64,000 bases of DNA, from contig JASANG010001788.1 in assembly GCA_030248215.1 (NCBI GenBank), positions 1 through 64,000 of the forward strand, written 5' to 3'. Below, piece by piece: positions 12,621 to 25,010 of this stretch. How positions within the stretch are numbered: the stretch's first letter is position 1; every line of letters starts with the position of its first letter. The position numbers and the translations under genes were made by a program. Source of the DNA: Enoplolaimus lenunculus (lineage: Eukaryota > Nematoda > Enoplea > Enoplida > Thoracostomopsidae). Below the pieces are notes generated by a model that was given only the letters and a program-made list of their open reading frames with translations, ran no database searches and was not told where the DNA came from.

Positions 12621-12667
12621 TATTGATAATTTTAATAGTAACATTACCGGTAAAGCCTAAAGCTTAA

Positions 12668-13978
12668 CCCTCAACGGCCCGGCAAAATTTTCACCTTAAT
12701 CAGCCCAAAGGTCTACATATGTAGACAACACAACTAGCGTTAGTTTTGGCTTATCTCAGGGTGCTCTCCTCCTTTAACTGGCTTGTGACAGTCAGAACTA
12801 GTGTTCTGGCGGAGTTCCACCCGCTCCCCGTCCAGCCTCCCACTGCGGGCGCGTTGTCCAGTTAAGCACAGTCGTTGCACGTTATGGTGCGATTCATGTG
12901 GTCCTTGCACACTCGTTTTCCACATGACGAACAGCTCAATCTCATAGATTTGCGACAACTTGTGACCTGACATTTGGTCGGTTTACCAGATGTAGAAGGT
13001 TCGTTTCGCTTTTGAGGCAGCCCGTAAGCCATAAATGAATCCTTTGATTTTGCGTAAATTTTTTCACTACTGTAACGTTTGGTCATATTGTCTTGCGCTA
13101 GTTGTTCGGCTACTTTTTTCATGAAAACATTGCGTGACTTTTGATATCCGTTCAGTTTCATGACAATGAATGCGTTGTGCAACGGTACTTAGCAGGTCTC
13201 GCCGGCATGTACGCTCGCCCCGGTGCATATCCTCTATACCCGTAGAGCTGTTCATCTACTGTAAGTGATTCGGACGGTATATAATGAGACGTAAGTTGGA
13301 CTGAAATAGGTCCCAACATCTCGTATAGCAGCCATTTTGTCACTTTTTTGTAGCTCCCGTCTAGTCAGTTTGTTGTCGAATGTTACATTTCCAGCAACTT
13401 TTCATTCTGTTTTTTGACAGCGCGCAGCGGTAAAAGGGCCTGCTGTCGTTTTTGGTGAATAGTGAAGCCACTGGAGACATGTTATCGCGATCTGCCACCA
13501 GCTCTGATTACCACCCCAAGCCAAGCTTTCAGCTCGCACATTGGTAGCGTTGAAAATTGCGCGCCCGCAGTCGCCTACTAGTGAGTCGCTGAATTGTATG
13601 TAAAATGGGCTCGTTTATATAAGATAATGCTTGTGCTCTGTTGTAGGGTTTACTGCAGTGCCTTCGCGAAGCGAATTTTTTCTAGCTAACACACGGACAG
13701 GCGGTGTTCTGAATGCCACTCAACACTCGTCGCTGACAAACACATTACTTCCACTAGAAGTCTCGTCCATATCGCTCAACTCCTACTAGATGCGTCCGAT
13801 TGTTTTTGTAATTCACCATCACTATCTTGCTCATAAATAGCAGCCTCTTCACTACTGCATTACCTAACTCATGTTCTTCGTCATTTGAACTATTGTTCGT
13901 CCGGTTTGTCATCTTCTGTCTCTGAATCACTTGTTCTATACCGTCGTCGACCTCGTCAAATAATTTATCACCTGACAT
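12668..13978 (-). pseudogene. Decayed piggyBac-type transposon
   Basis: Minus-strand remnants match piggyBac/PGBD transposase. An acidic N-terminal piece begins at about 13978 (MSGDKLFDEVDDGIEQ). A core piece near 13160-13343 contains ESLTVDEQLYGYRGYAPG and YMPARPAKY; the first catalytic Asp is in the VDEQ motif. A C-terminal piece at 12862-13200 contains NAFIVMKLNGYQKSRNVFMKK followed by a Cys-rich tail with two CxxC pairs and a CKDH. The C-terminal piece follows the core almost directly, so the segment carrying the later catalytic Asp residues is deleted. Frameshifts separate the N-terminal part. The 3' terminus is visible as TTAA (12664-12667) followed by CCCTCAACGGCCCGGC, the usual piggyBac target plus CCC start. 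The other terminus was not found; the 5' side runs into an A/C-rich tract. The element is inactive. Confidence 0.8.
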
Positions 13979-13984
13979 TTCCCT

Positions 13985-14075
13985 ACTTACCAAAAAAACA
14001 AAAAAAAAACCAAAAAAAAAAAACAGCACCCCAACAAAAAACAAATATCCATAATCCCCTAAGCATCAGAATGAG
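13985..14075. repeat. A/C-rich, almost G-free tract
   Basis: Runs of A with CC and CAAC spacers replace the expected 5' end of the piggyBac remnant. It may be a low-complexity expansion or the poly(A)-like tail of another insertion. Confidence 0.5.
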
Positions 14076-15494
14076 TATATTCCTAACGCCTAAACCTTTG
14101 GTTTGTTTTAAAACTAAGTGCGAGTTCAAATCTGTCGGTGAAACACACAAGGAGCGGTTGTTATGCAGTCTGAGGCTGAATTGCAGAAAATTGCTCAACC
14201 CATCCTTTGACTTATGTCGATTTTGGACATGAGTCAAGAAAAACACTTAAGTTTTACGGGTTGAAGCTTTTGACAAATCAGCAAGCCCTGCAGCTAACGT
14301 GTCCCATGTTAAAGTTACCGCTAGTAGCTCAAAATATAGCACAGACTTTAGCAACTATTGAATATTTGAAAAAATTAAAATGCGGTTGAAAACATTCGAA
14401 GTCAAAACTGCAAAAGAAATTTTCACTTAAACTTGGAATTCGGCTTCAGTCATGTTTCTGCAGCCAGCCTGTATGTAGAGATTCCACGTTCAGCATGCAA
14501 CGAAGCGTCATAGAGGTTTTTGGTTTCATTCTTATGCACTTTCCCCAGCGGCGATTAAGGTTCAGACTAAGTCATAAGCTTAGGAGAAGGCTTACCTACC
14601 CTAAATAAGCATAATGGCAAACGTTTACTTTGAGCGTAAAGCTCAAGCCTAACCAAATTGATTCATCATCGTTAACTTTAAAAAGCCACAAAGTCAAATA
14701 AAAGACAATGTTGCATCAGCTTGTGACAAGGCATATATTCGCAATCTGTAAAGCTCGTAAAATTATGTTTATAACACGGTTTATAGCACTAGTACGAAGA
14801 CTGTTTCAACGAAGCCGACAACAGGTAAAGTATAAACTAATCTTTGTGAAAGTAGCTTCATTCAAAGGTTAGTAACGTAGCTAGTTCGATTTAGGAACTC
14901 TGCGGAAAATTTAATTTGCGATGGTAAATCAAAGATATCTGAAGGCGGACGTGTCTTGTAAGCAGCGCTTCAGAACTTTGTAGTGGAGGGCAGTTCGCAA
15001 TATATTGCGAACGAAAACTTGCAAGTGACAGGAGTGAAATTAGCTCAACACAATTCACTCCGGTAGCATTAACTCCCAGTACCGTGCCCACACCATATGT
15101 TGTTCACAGCACCCCGCGGGGCACTCTTAGTAAAATAAACCGTAATATAAACCAGTATAAGCACAAAATATAACACTGTTTATGAGCAAATCAGGAAAAG
15201 AAATTTAGGAGGCCCAGTGGTGTCAAAACCGCCAATTTTAAGTAGTTTTATAGAAATTTACATTGCTGTGCCACCTACATGCAGAATCAGCGTGAGGTTT
15301 ATTTTCTGCCATTTATTCGCATATCACATCAGTTATGTGCGTATGCAATATAGAGCTGTGCACGGTGTCGTGCCTACTTAGTCTGGCATGTACCGGTAAG
15401 TGAAGAAGTGAAGTGAGCATAACACTATAAAATGTCGGAAATGTACAATATATACTTTTTTACTACGTTGCCGGTGTAATTTTAGTCGTATGTA
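14076..15494. other. Upstream region of taxilin, no gene recognised
   Basis: No gene and no long ORF with similarity was seen. A family G-like piece (CCTAAGCC-type units) lies near 14560-14660. The final few hundred bases should include the taxilin promoter and 5' UTR, but no TATA box at a convincing distance could be assigned. Confidence 0.4.
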
Positions 15495-18400
15495 ATGTCA
15501 ACGCAACGTAGAACATCTAGCGAGAGTTTGTCCGGCGAGGTTGCTCGTCAGGGTAACAACGTAGAGAGTGCAGCGACATTAGTTTCTTCGGACAAAACTG
15601 GCGACGCGGAGATATTAAGTCGCGCAAATGAATTGCTGGATTCTTGTGTAGAAATCACGTGTAACGAAAAGCAACAAGTATGTTATACCTTTGATAGATT
15701 TGTATTTGTACATGATATTTATTGAAACGTACTGATCAAAACACGGTGTAGCCTTCTTATTGCTTGGTTTTTAAATAATATGGTATGGTTTTAGTATTGA
15801 ACGCGGTATTTTCGCGTTTTTTTTCGGCCAATTCGGCCAATTTATTGTTGCAACATAAAAGTTTGACGTCCGTCACAGTCTGGCGCCGTGCGGTATCGTA
15901 CTCGAATTACTCATGAACGATCCGTATAGGGACCCACGGCGCCGTTCGACAAGATAGCGCCACCTTTATTTGTTGCATTTTTATTTTGGAACAAGCCCAT
16001 GAGATTGAGTAAAATATAGGCACATCAAATAAATTTGTTTATGTTGGAATAAAGCGTTGTTTGCGCTACATGTTTGAATTGTCAAACTCAATTTATAACT
16101 TATACTATGTCGCGGCCAGTTGTTATGATATGCACATTGTTTGGTTAACATCAGATTATATATATATCATAAAATAACTATATATAAGTTGGATTTGCCA
16201 AGCCTATAGAAACGAGCAATATTATAAAACAGTTAACCTAACCGTAACAGTCAGAATGTTTGCAAGGTAAATATTTTAAATGAAAAAACTTTAGATTGAA
16301 TACTTAAAGTAGGCTGCTTTTTACGAATAAAACAAGATTTTAAAATATGCAGACCTAGATCATAAACCGACAATTGAAAAATCACGCTTGGAGCACATAT
16401 GATTATATTCCGAACGATGAATCGAAACAACTGATTTCAACTTAATGGAAGATGTTGTTGGATTTTCATTGCGGTCCGAGACTTTAAGATGTGCACAGAC
16501 TCGTTTATAAAATTGACGATTTGTTGCGCCAATATAACCTGACTGACAGTCAGGACAAATAAAATTATAAACTACGTTAGACTCTAAATCATCAGGAATC
16601 GGATCCTTAAAGTAAAATATTGTGAAATTCGTTTATGATTTGAAAAAACAATTCTAATTTTCAAATTTTTGTCTGAAAAAAATTCTAAAATTTTTTCCCA
16701 ATTGAGATTTTAGTCAGCTGAGTGTGAACCCATAAAGGGTAATTTTAAAACTGAAAACTTAGGTGGGTTAGTTACCTCTGTGCCTGTACTGGTCGTTGCG
16801 TTTGAGGCTGTTGCGTAGTCATTTTGGTTTGACCAGATAACCGTGTTTTGCGAACCTTTTTAAACCGAGTAGCTGCTTTCATGCGCTGATTGAAGACCTT
16901 CTTCTTGTCTTTTCAGTTCAGCTGGTTTCCAATTTTTTCCTTTCCGCTTTTTTCCACCCTTATCTTTACTTTTCTCCGATTCAGTAGTACTCGCGTCTTG
17001 CAATTTACTTGAATCCTTCTGATCAACCTTAGTGACCAATTCGGCTTATGGGCTTCGCGAGCAGATCCAGCTGCAAAACGTAAGGACCACACCCTAAAAT
17101 TAAATTTACTCTGGAAATTGAACAGAGTCACCAAATTTCGTTTTTGGATGTTTTGATTAAACATGACAATGACTCTGGTCAATTCTCTACAGGTGTTTCC
17201 GTAAACCTACATTTTCAAATCAAATATTAAATTACAATTCGTTTCTGCCTAAACAGTATAAAACCAACTTAATTGGTTGTTTACTTTTTAGGTTTTTTCG
17301 ATTACTTCCAGTGCAAATAGAATTGGTGAGGAACTAAATTTTCTTAAAAGACTGTTTCTCACCAATTCTATTTGCACTGGAAGTAATCGAAAAACACCTA
17401 AAAAGTAAACAACCAATTAAGTTGGTTTTATAAATTTCCACTCAAAATAGTAAATAAATATTTCAATCAATTTTTTAACAAATATTTCCAAAGTACTTTA
17501 TTACCCTCCTCCATCAATCAATTCATGTTGGATGACTGGCGGAACATGATTATAACAATTCCCTTGGCACACAGCTGATTTCTTTGGCTAATTATCACCA
17601 TGTAAACGTTTATTTAGATCAATCGTCTATCGACACAGTTTACAACAATATTACTGCTCTCTTCTAATAATGCCTCGCAAAACACGGTTATCTGGTAAAA
17701 CCAAAATGACTACACACCAGCCTCAAACCCAACCACCATCCCGCCTAAGTTTTTAGTTTTAAAATTACCCTTTATGGGTTCACACTCAGCTGACTAAAAT
17801 CTCAATTGGGAAAAAATTTTAGAATTTTTTTTCAGACAAAAATTTGAAAATTAGAATTGTTTTTTCAAATCATAAACGCATTTCACAATATTTTAGTTTT
17901 AAGGATCCGATTCCTGATGATTTACAGTCTAACGTAGTTTATAATTTTATTTGTCCTGATTGTCAGTCAGGTTATATTGGCGCAACAAATCGTCAATTTT
18001 ATAAACGAGGCTGTGAACATCTTCAAGTCTCGAACCGCAATGAAATTCCAACAACATCTTCCATTAAGTTGAAATCAGCCGTTTCGATTCATCGTTCGGA
18101 ATATAGTCATATGTGCTCCAAGCGTGATTTTTCAATTATCGGTTTATGATCTAGGTCTGCAAATTTTAGAATCTTGTTTTATTCGTAAAAAGCAGCCTAC
18201 TTTAAATATTCAATCTAAATTTTTTTCATTTAAAATATTTACCTAGCAAACATTCTGACTGTTACGGTTAGCTTAATTGTTTTATAATATTGCTCGTTTC
18301 TATAGGCTTGGCAAATGCAACTTATATATTATATATATTATATATATCCTGCAAAACTAAAATACTCTTGTTACAGGTACCTATGAATGATCAACCGATA

Positions 18401-21400
18401 GCTATCGATGCATTGGTTGAAGATTCAGATGAGTTTGATAATTTGCCGCCTCTTATCAGTCCCGAAAACGAAGATGGTGCTTTACAATTATGCAGTGAGG
18501 ATCAAACTGGCAAATCCAATGTTCAGTCGGCAACTTTACATTCGCCACAAGTTGATTCGTCACAATATCAAACCGCTCACGAAAACTTTGTTTTTAGAAA
18601 TGCTGAATTGGAAGCCGCCATTGACCAAATTTGCTGCCAACAAACCGAAGCCAAAGCTATTAAACCTTCAACATTTAGAGAGTGTGAAGGCTCAAAAGTG
18701 GACAATACTGACTTGAATACAATGTTGCGTGCTGACCTGAATGTTGCAAATGGTGACAATCTAATCAAAATTACAGAAAAAGAACCAGATATGATACAAA
18801 GTATTTGTGATTCTACAGCGAAAACCTTACAGAACGCTTCCATTGCAACTTCTGCTTCCGACAGTGCTAATACTGCCAGTAGAGCATTAGCGTCACGCAA
18901 GATCAAGTCTAAAATACTAAAAGAAAGGGGTTCAGCGAGTGGTAGTCGGTCTAGTAGCGAACATAGCACGGTGTCTGGTAGTGGTAACTCACAAGGTATA
19001 AAAGCAAGCCAATCTAAAGCTGCCTGCCTTGAATTAAGCGGTGCTACGCCCTCAGCTGGAAACGACGAATGGCACGCAACGGTTTCAAATAACCTATCCG
19101 AAGGCACAACTTTGAAACAAAAGCGATTAAAAAGGGAAGGAAAAGTTATGGGTATGTACGTAGTAAATTACATTGTATATTTAAAACATTGCATGATATT
19201 AATTGGTGCATGATGCAGTTAGTTCAAATGCTGTAATATGGCAAAGAACGTGACAATACCCTTGTATGCTCATGCAAAATGTTAAGTAAGAGAAATACGA
19301 AAAGTTAGACATATTTGCCGTTTTCCGTTTTTAGAAACACTGCTCAAATCTTTGGATGACAGTAGTTCACCCGAAGAAAAGTTGTCAGCCATCTGTAAAA
19401 AGTATGCCGAATTACATGAAGAGCATCGCATCACACAGCATACACTCCGTCAGGCGCAGAAGACTTTTTCGTCAGTAAGTGAGGGTTACATTTCTTTACT
19501 ATGAAACCAATATTGTGGATAAAAATTTAAATATTAAGTGAGAGCCTTGGTGGGTTGTTGTATTGTAGATTTGCAACATTTCAAAGTAAATAACCGCTCC
19601 GTACCTTTGTGAATACCACCGCACGCAGGGGTTTTTAAAATTAATTTTTGAATCCGGAGCCGGGTTTTCAAAAAACCTTAACCACCTTATGCGATTATAA
19701 TGTTATGAGACGGTTCAATTCTTTATTCAAACACTTTTGATCTGACGCACTGATGCACGCCAGCAAGTGTAATTGATAGCAACCATATCCATTTCACTGT
19801 TAAAGTGCAAAAAGTATCGGCAATCGGTATTTTTTGCAGTGATTTGCTTAAATTTTTAATCATAAACGCAGTATATATGACAAACAAACTTATGCAAATA
19901 ATTGTTTTAGTTGACCAAAGAAAAACAACAGTTGGAAGTGGAAAGTAACAAGCACCAAATCGCAAGAATGAAATTAGAAGCGCTATGCCGTGAATTGCAG
20001 AAAACTAACCGAACACTCATGGTAAACAGTGGTATTTTTGATATGTTGCAGCTCACAATAACATAGTTCATTTAACAAACTTAATTTGTGCGTAATAAAC
20101 TTGTGTGAATTGCGATGAAAATTACGATTAAAAACACACTGTTTTTCCAGTTGTGTTTTGTAAGTTATTTTTTCAAAAATCTATTTTTATTTCATTCGTA
20201 ATACTTTGGAGGACAACGTACGTACATACACATTGTTGATTATTGTGTTAATCGCGGTTAATCAAACCAAGGTTTCATTTCTTAGTTTCCTTGTTATGCT
20301 ACAGTTACAATTTATATGCTATGCTATTGTTTTTGTTTTAGAATGAAAATATGCAAAAAATTAAAGAGCAGGAAGAGAAACGGAAAGAAGAATCAGGAAA
20401 ATTTCATGTGAGTGTTTGTTGGCATAGCCATTAGTTCTTATGGAACTATTGAGGTTTTTAATGACATTGAAATTGCGTGCAAACTGAAAATAGTTAAGGC
20501 AGTATCTAGAACATGTCCTATGTTAAGAAATTGCGTGCAAACTGAAAATAGTTAAGGCAGTGTCTAAAACATGTCGTATGTTAAGTTATTCCGACAATGT
20601 TTGTTGATATTTTAGACTGCTCTCAATGAATTGAGTAGTGAAATGACAAAAGGAAATGATAGAAGCTCCAAGCTGCACGAGGAGAATGTTGCTCTTGCGG
20701 AAAAGCTGAAAACACTTATTGAGCAATGTGAAATTAAAGATGAGGTAAGTACTTAGTGTCAGAATCAAAGGCCTATTTCCATTGAACGCCCTCAGGAAAA
20801 ATTTTATGAGCAAATTGGTTGTTTAATAGTAAGAGCGTTTCATTGTAGCTCTGACAATATTAAAAGACAGTACTAGCTACGTTTAAGTTAAGGTTAGTTA
20901 ATAAGGAACTCCATGCCTAGTTTGGTGATAGCTTTCATACAGATAGTTTTGCTTTTACTGCTAAAGACGGCACTATATGGCAGCCGTAGGAACAAAATTG
21001 TCCATTGTTTTTCAGCAAACAAAGAAAGTTTTGTCAACACGGGAACTTGAAATTAAATTACTTGAAGCGAAGTTTAACCAAGTTGGTTTGCAGCTAAAAC
21101 ACGACGAAGAAACCCATCTTCGAGAAAAGAGTGAGGTAACAGAAATTCATAATTAATTCGCACTACTTTCGAGCTAAAGTTTATAGTATTTACTTTTGTT
21201 ACTGTCAGCCTTTCCTTATGTTATGTTGTTTTCTTGTTATCTAACACGATTCTTATATTTGGTGTGTATCGTATTTTGTTTCAATTTTAGATGTTGCTTC
21301 GATTGCAGGACAAAGAGGAGCAAATGGGGTTGATGGCTGCAACTGAAAAACAGCTGAAGGACCAGGTACTAATACTTAATTTATACAAGCTGTCTTAGAA

Positions 21401-23809
21401 TCGCGGATTTTCTGTTGCAGTCCAAGCATTATTCTGATAGTATGGTACCTTTAAATAGCAGTTTTGATCACTAGTAGTGGTTTTTCATATTTTGGGGATG
21501 TGCGAAAATTTTTGAGGTGTATGAAAAATTGTTTCAGCGTGCGAAAAATTTAACTCCATATTTGAGGTTAAAAAATTACTGGAACATTAATATTATGTTG
21601 TGCGTATAAAATAACCAGCACGAATTAATTACTATGCTGTGTAGTGTATAGTGTCAAGTACTGAACGTGAACGAATTAATTACTATGCTGTGTAGTGTAT
21701 AGTGTCAAGTACTGAACGTGAAAGCTATATTATTTGTCGTGTCCGGAACAAACATTTGATTGAACGGGTAACTGGGCAGCAACAAACCATATTCTGCTGA
21801 TCAGCTCAAATATAAGTTGTAACGAAAATAATCATTTTGCCTTTGTTTGGGATGTGCCGATTAATGGGCATCGGCATCGGTAATAATCGGCAATTTCGTG
21901 AGTATCGGCATCGGCACTGCTAAAAAATTGCCGATTATTTGCCGATACTTTTTGCACATAATCAGTTAGAATGCTATCAATCAATGTCATTTCTGGGCGC
22001 ATATCAGTGTGTCTGCTCATGGAAATTGTTATCTCTCTTGCGTTTGTGTTTGAAAAAATTAATTGAAATGAACCGTTCTTGTAAAATTACAATCGTTTAT
22101 GATCGTTATGGCTTAAGTCTTCATGTAATGATGCAAAGTAACTAGTATCCTATCTGTTTCTTAAGCATTGTGTATTAAAGTGTGAATCGACATCGGTTCG
22201 GCATCGACAAAAATTTTGGTATCGGCACATCCCTAGTCTTTGTACTGCACAGTAAGGTTTAGTACGACAGTATATTTTTAAGAAAAATTACGTATTGAAT
22301 AGACTATTTGGAAGTCTGGCGAAAATTATTACCAGAAAACGAATTTTCCGGAATCGTTAAAATTTGGGAAACTTAAATTGCAAAATATTTTAGTGCATTT
22401 TGTGCATTGTATTCAACATGTAACTGTTAACAATTTCATTATGTTTTTAACTAATTATTGAGTGAATTTTACAGCTTGCGGATTATGCAGCGAAATATCA
22501 CGACTTTCAATCGTCGTTAGAACAAAGCAACAGTGTTTTCAAGAATTATAAATCAGAAATGGACAAGGTAACTATGTTATTGTTGAAAATACGTAGCATA
22601 TTTATATACATTCAAATCTGAAGAACACTTTTAACGAAAACGATAAACTTGACATGTTGAGTTTAAACTAGTGTTGAATCGATACCGTAAAATACCGATA
22701 TACCGGTACAGATATTAAGATACCGGTCCCGATACATGAATAGGAATTATAAATCACTCGGTGGTTAATGCAAATATTTATCTCATGCTCTGAAAGCTCG
22801 CCTTGTTGGCGGTAACGTAGCACGCGCGTTCGAGCATTTTATGAACTGTAAGCGTGTTTTTCAAATGTGAATAATATTGCGTGCATCCTCCCATCTTTAC
22901 AAATATGACTTAAGTCAAAATAATTTCTGTAAAGCCGCAATCTTTTACGATAGTCACTTTCGTATCGAGAGATACGCTCATTAAACACGTTTTGTTGAAT
23001 GTTTGTTGTAGGCACAAAAGCTGCTCTCACAACTAAAAAATATTAATCTTGTGAAACATATAATTATGTTTTAGATGTCGAAAAAACTGAAGAAAATGGA
23101 CAAGGAAACATTGCCCTGGAAAACAAAATGGGAGCGAGCCAACGAAGAACTGAATATTATGCGCAACTCGGTATGTGAAGCTTTCGTGAATTTGGCACGC
23201 TGATAACTTGTGTAGTTAAGCATTTTTCATTTTGATTATTCTAGTTTCTTAAAAACAAATTAGTAAAAATATAGCGTTGTATGTCATTGGTAACACTGTA
23301 TTTTATGGGGTACCTTATGTTTTGCGCAAAAGACACGACGGTGTTCACTAAATATGAACCATACTTTTTAAAAATCATGTTTACATTGTGCTGTGGAACT
23401 TGTACGCTGCATAGTATTAGTTTGTAATTTCAGAGGGATGAGTTGGAAAAGAAAGCTAACGCAGAGGGAAAGAAAAACAGAGCGCTGGAGAAACTATGTC
23501 GGGACTTGCAGGAAGAGCGAAAACAATTGTTAAATAATTTGTCAGGTATTCTTCTAGTACATGATTAGTATTGTATTTATGTATGCATGAGTATCAGTAT
23601 CACGTTTTTTCAGTACTCCAGTTAGGCCGTTATTAAAACTTTTAATTTGAACAATGGCTATTAACGTGTTAACAATTTCACAGAATGGTTTTTTGCTAGG
23701 TGGAAGCGGCACAACAGATTCTGATGATTGCTTAGCGGAGCCTTTGAAATGTGATAGTGAAGCGAATGTTGATCAGACACCTGGTGATTCAACAGCTGTC
23801 AATAATTGA
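15495..23809 (+). CDS. Taxilin-family coiled-coil protein
   Basis: Taxilins are cytoplasmic coiled-coil proteins that bind free syntaxins and take part in vesicle traffic. Phase-matched exons are 15495-15677, 18377-19151, 19335-19474, 19911-20021, 20342-20407, 20616-20744, 21016-21135, 21291-21365, 22475-22567, 23075-23170, 23434-23545 and 23700-23809, predicting about 669 aa. The first 320 residues are Ser/Thr/Asn-rich, acidic and poorly conserved. The taxilin domain begins at exon 3: LSAICKKYAELHEEHR, then KLEALCRELQKTNRTL (exon 4), EENVALAEKLKTLIEQCE (exon 6), LEAKFNQVGLQLK (exon 7) and KNRALEKLCRDLQEERK (exon 11), all close to the human taxilin core. Nearly all exons start and end in phase 0, the usual pattern for a long coiled coil. 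The final exon encodes a short acidic tail ending at TGA. Orthology to alpha, beta or gamma taxilin cannot be resolved by eye. Confidence 0.95.
16165..18345 (+). mobile_element. Penelope-like retroelement remnant with inverted ends, in taxilin intron 1
   Basis: The plus strand carries remnants of the end of a Penelope-like reverse transcriptase (near 17090-17210, with FLDVLIKHDNDSGQFST), a linker with LPFMGSHSA (near 17770) and a GIY-YIG endonuclease region (about 17844-18145, with VVYNFICPDCQSGYIGATN and later KRGCEH). The stretch 16210-16870 is a close inverted copy of 17690-18310, so the element has its own 3' region repeated in reverse orientation at its upstream end. A second, near-perfect inverted repeat of about 70-80 bp arms lies at 17262-17430. 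The outer edges lie in AT-rich (TA)n-like DNA. It is broken and incomplete; the high similarity of the arms suggests a fairly recent origin or gene conversion. This family commonly leaves inverted partial copies. Confidence 0.8.
20470..20585. repeat. Tandem duplication, 58-bp unit, taxilin intron 5
   Basis: Two adjacent copies of a 58-base unit starting AAATTGCGTGCAAACTGAAA differ at about three positions. They lie 63-178 bases after the exon 5 end and about 30 bases before exon 6. Confidence 0.9.
21621..21722. repeat. Perfect tandem duplication, 51-bp unit, taxilin intron 8
   Basis: Two adjacent copies of a 51-base unit starting CGAATTAATTACTATGCTGT are identical, implying a very recent duplication or an assembly artefact. 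Confidence 0.93.
21847..22235. mobile_element. hAT-type MITE, family H (TAGGGATGTGCCGAT ends), taxilin intron 8
   Basis: The left end reads TTGGGATGTGCCGATTAAT and the right end ATCGGCACATCCCTA. The subterminal region is repeats of CGGCAT. Flanks GCCTTTGT (21839-21846) and GTCTTTGT (22236-22243) match at seven of eight. The TAGGGATGTGCC terminus and 8-bp duplication place it in hAT. A truncated sister copy is at 46014-46238. Confidence 0.85.
22673..22745. mobile_element. Fragment of an ATACCG-hexamer repeat, taxilin intron 9
   Basis: TGTTGAATCGATACCG followed by several ATACCG/ATACCGGT units looks like one end of another hexamer-bearing MITE. A related piece is near 11945-11985. The partner end was not identified. 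Confidence 0.45.
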
Positions 23810-24211
23810 CATATCAGTGCATTTATGACGCAAGTCGTTCGTCAGAAGAAGCAACAACACTTTGTCTTACTCAATTTATAACGACTGAGTGGAAGAATTT
23901 ATTCTTGACGTGTATAGCGATTATTTTGTGTTTTTAGATATATAACTATTGTTTTATCTTTCTGCGAAGTTCTGGATTTAGAACAAACCATAGTTTGTGT
24001 TCCTTATGGTTGGTAATTGCTGGTTTAATTTACTGTTTGCTGTGAAACTCGTAGAAATAGTTATGAACGCAAACGCGATGTAAGGGGCGGGCAAGAGCGA
24101 CAATAAATTACATTATATTTTTGGCAAATTCATCTTTGGTTAATAGTTTTTAGGCCGATGATAATATGTAGTGCTGTCGCACCAATTATACAATGTAATT
24201 TGTAGCTTCGA

Positions 24212-24217
24212 AATAAA
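24212..24217 (+). terminator. Poly(A) signal downstream of taxilin
   Basis: AATAAA about 400 bases after the taxilin stop. An AATAAA-like AATAAAT at 24101 could be an earlier alternative. Confidence 0.5.
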
Positions 24218-25010
24218 GCTTGTATTTTTGCAACTGAGGAGAGAAAATTTCAGAAGTGTTCGCTAACGTATCTTTGAGCCGATTTTTTAAACCAAAGTTA
24301 TGATAAATATATATTTTAGCAAAACAAAAGGTGGATTTTTTGTGTGTTAGTCTCAGAAGTGAACTGGCTGCACATTAATTTATAGCTTTAAAAGCTGTTT
24401 GATTTGAATAGGGAGTTTTATAGTGTTGTTTTAGTCTAGTAAATTTCAAAATAGTTCATTTTGTATGCGAATTAGCTGCAATTAAGTCGGTGTGGTTAAA
24501 AATACTGCACCTTCTTCAATCTCTCTAATTTCGCTTCCGCTCTGGCTCCGGCAAAATTAGTTAACCTCGTGGATGCGGTATTTTTCACCTCATTTTGATG
24601 TCGGGGACTTGAGTTTAGTTAAAATTATACCTAGTTCGCAACGCAACACTTGGGCGTAACCTTGCTTTCGGCGTTGAGAATCTAGTTATGCATTGTCATG
24701 GTAAACATTGAAAATCCCGAATCGTATGCAAAGCCGCATCGCTGTAAGCGTTTCTCAATTACATTAGCATTTTAAGCGGTATCCATGAAGATCGACGGGT
24801 AGCTGGTCGTGCCTAATTTGACACGATCAAATTTCATAGTCAACACTTTGTTTTCGTAATTGGTTTAAAAACGTGTATACTGGCAATACTCTGCTCGCCC
24901 AGTGCTGCACGACTACTCAATTCAAACGGCTTTTGGTTTGTTTTTCGATGTTTTTAACGAACCCAAGTTGCTTCAGGCTGGCTCATATAGTAAAAGCACA
25001 AAACCACTTC
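24218..25010. other. Intergenic, nothing recognised
   Basis: No ORF with similarity and no repeat family that I can name. It ends at the first base of the target duplication of the next element. Confidence 0.4.
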
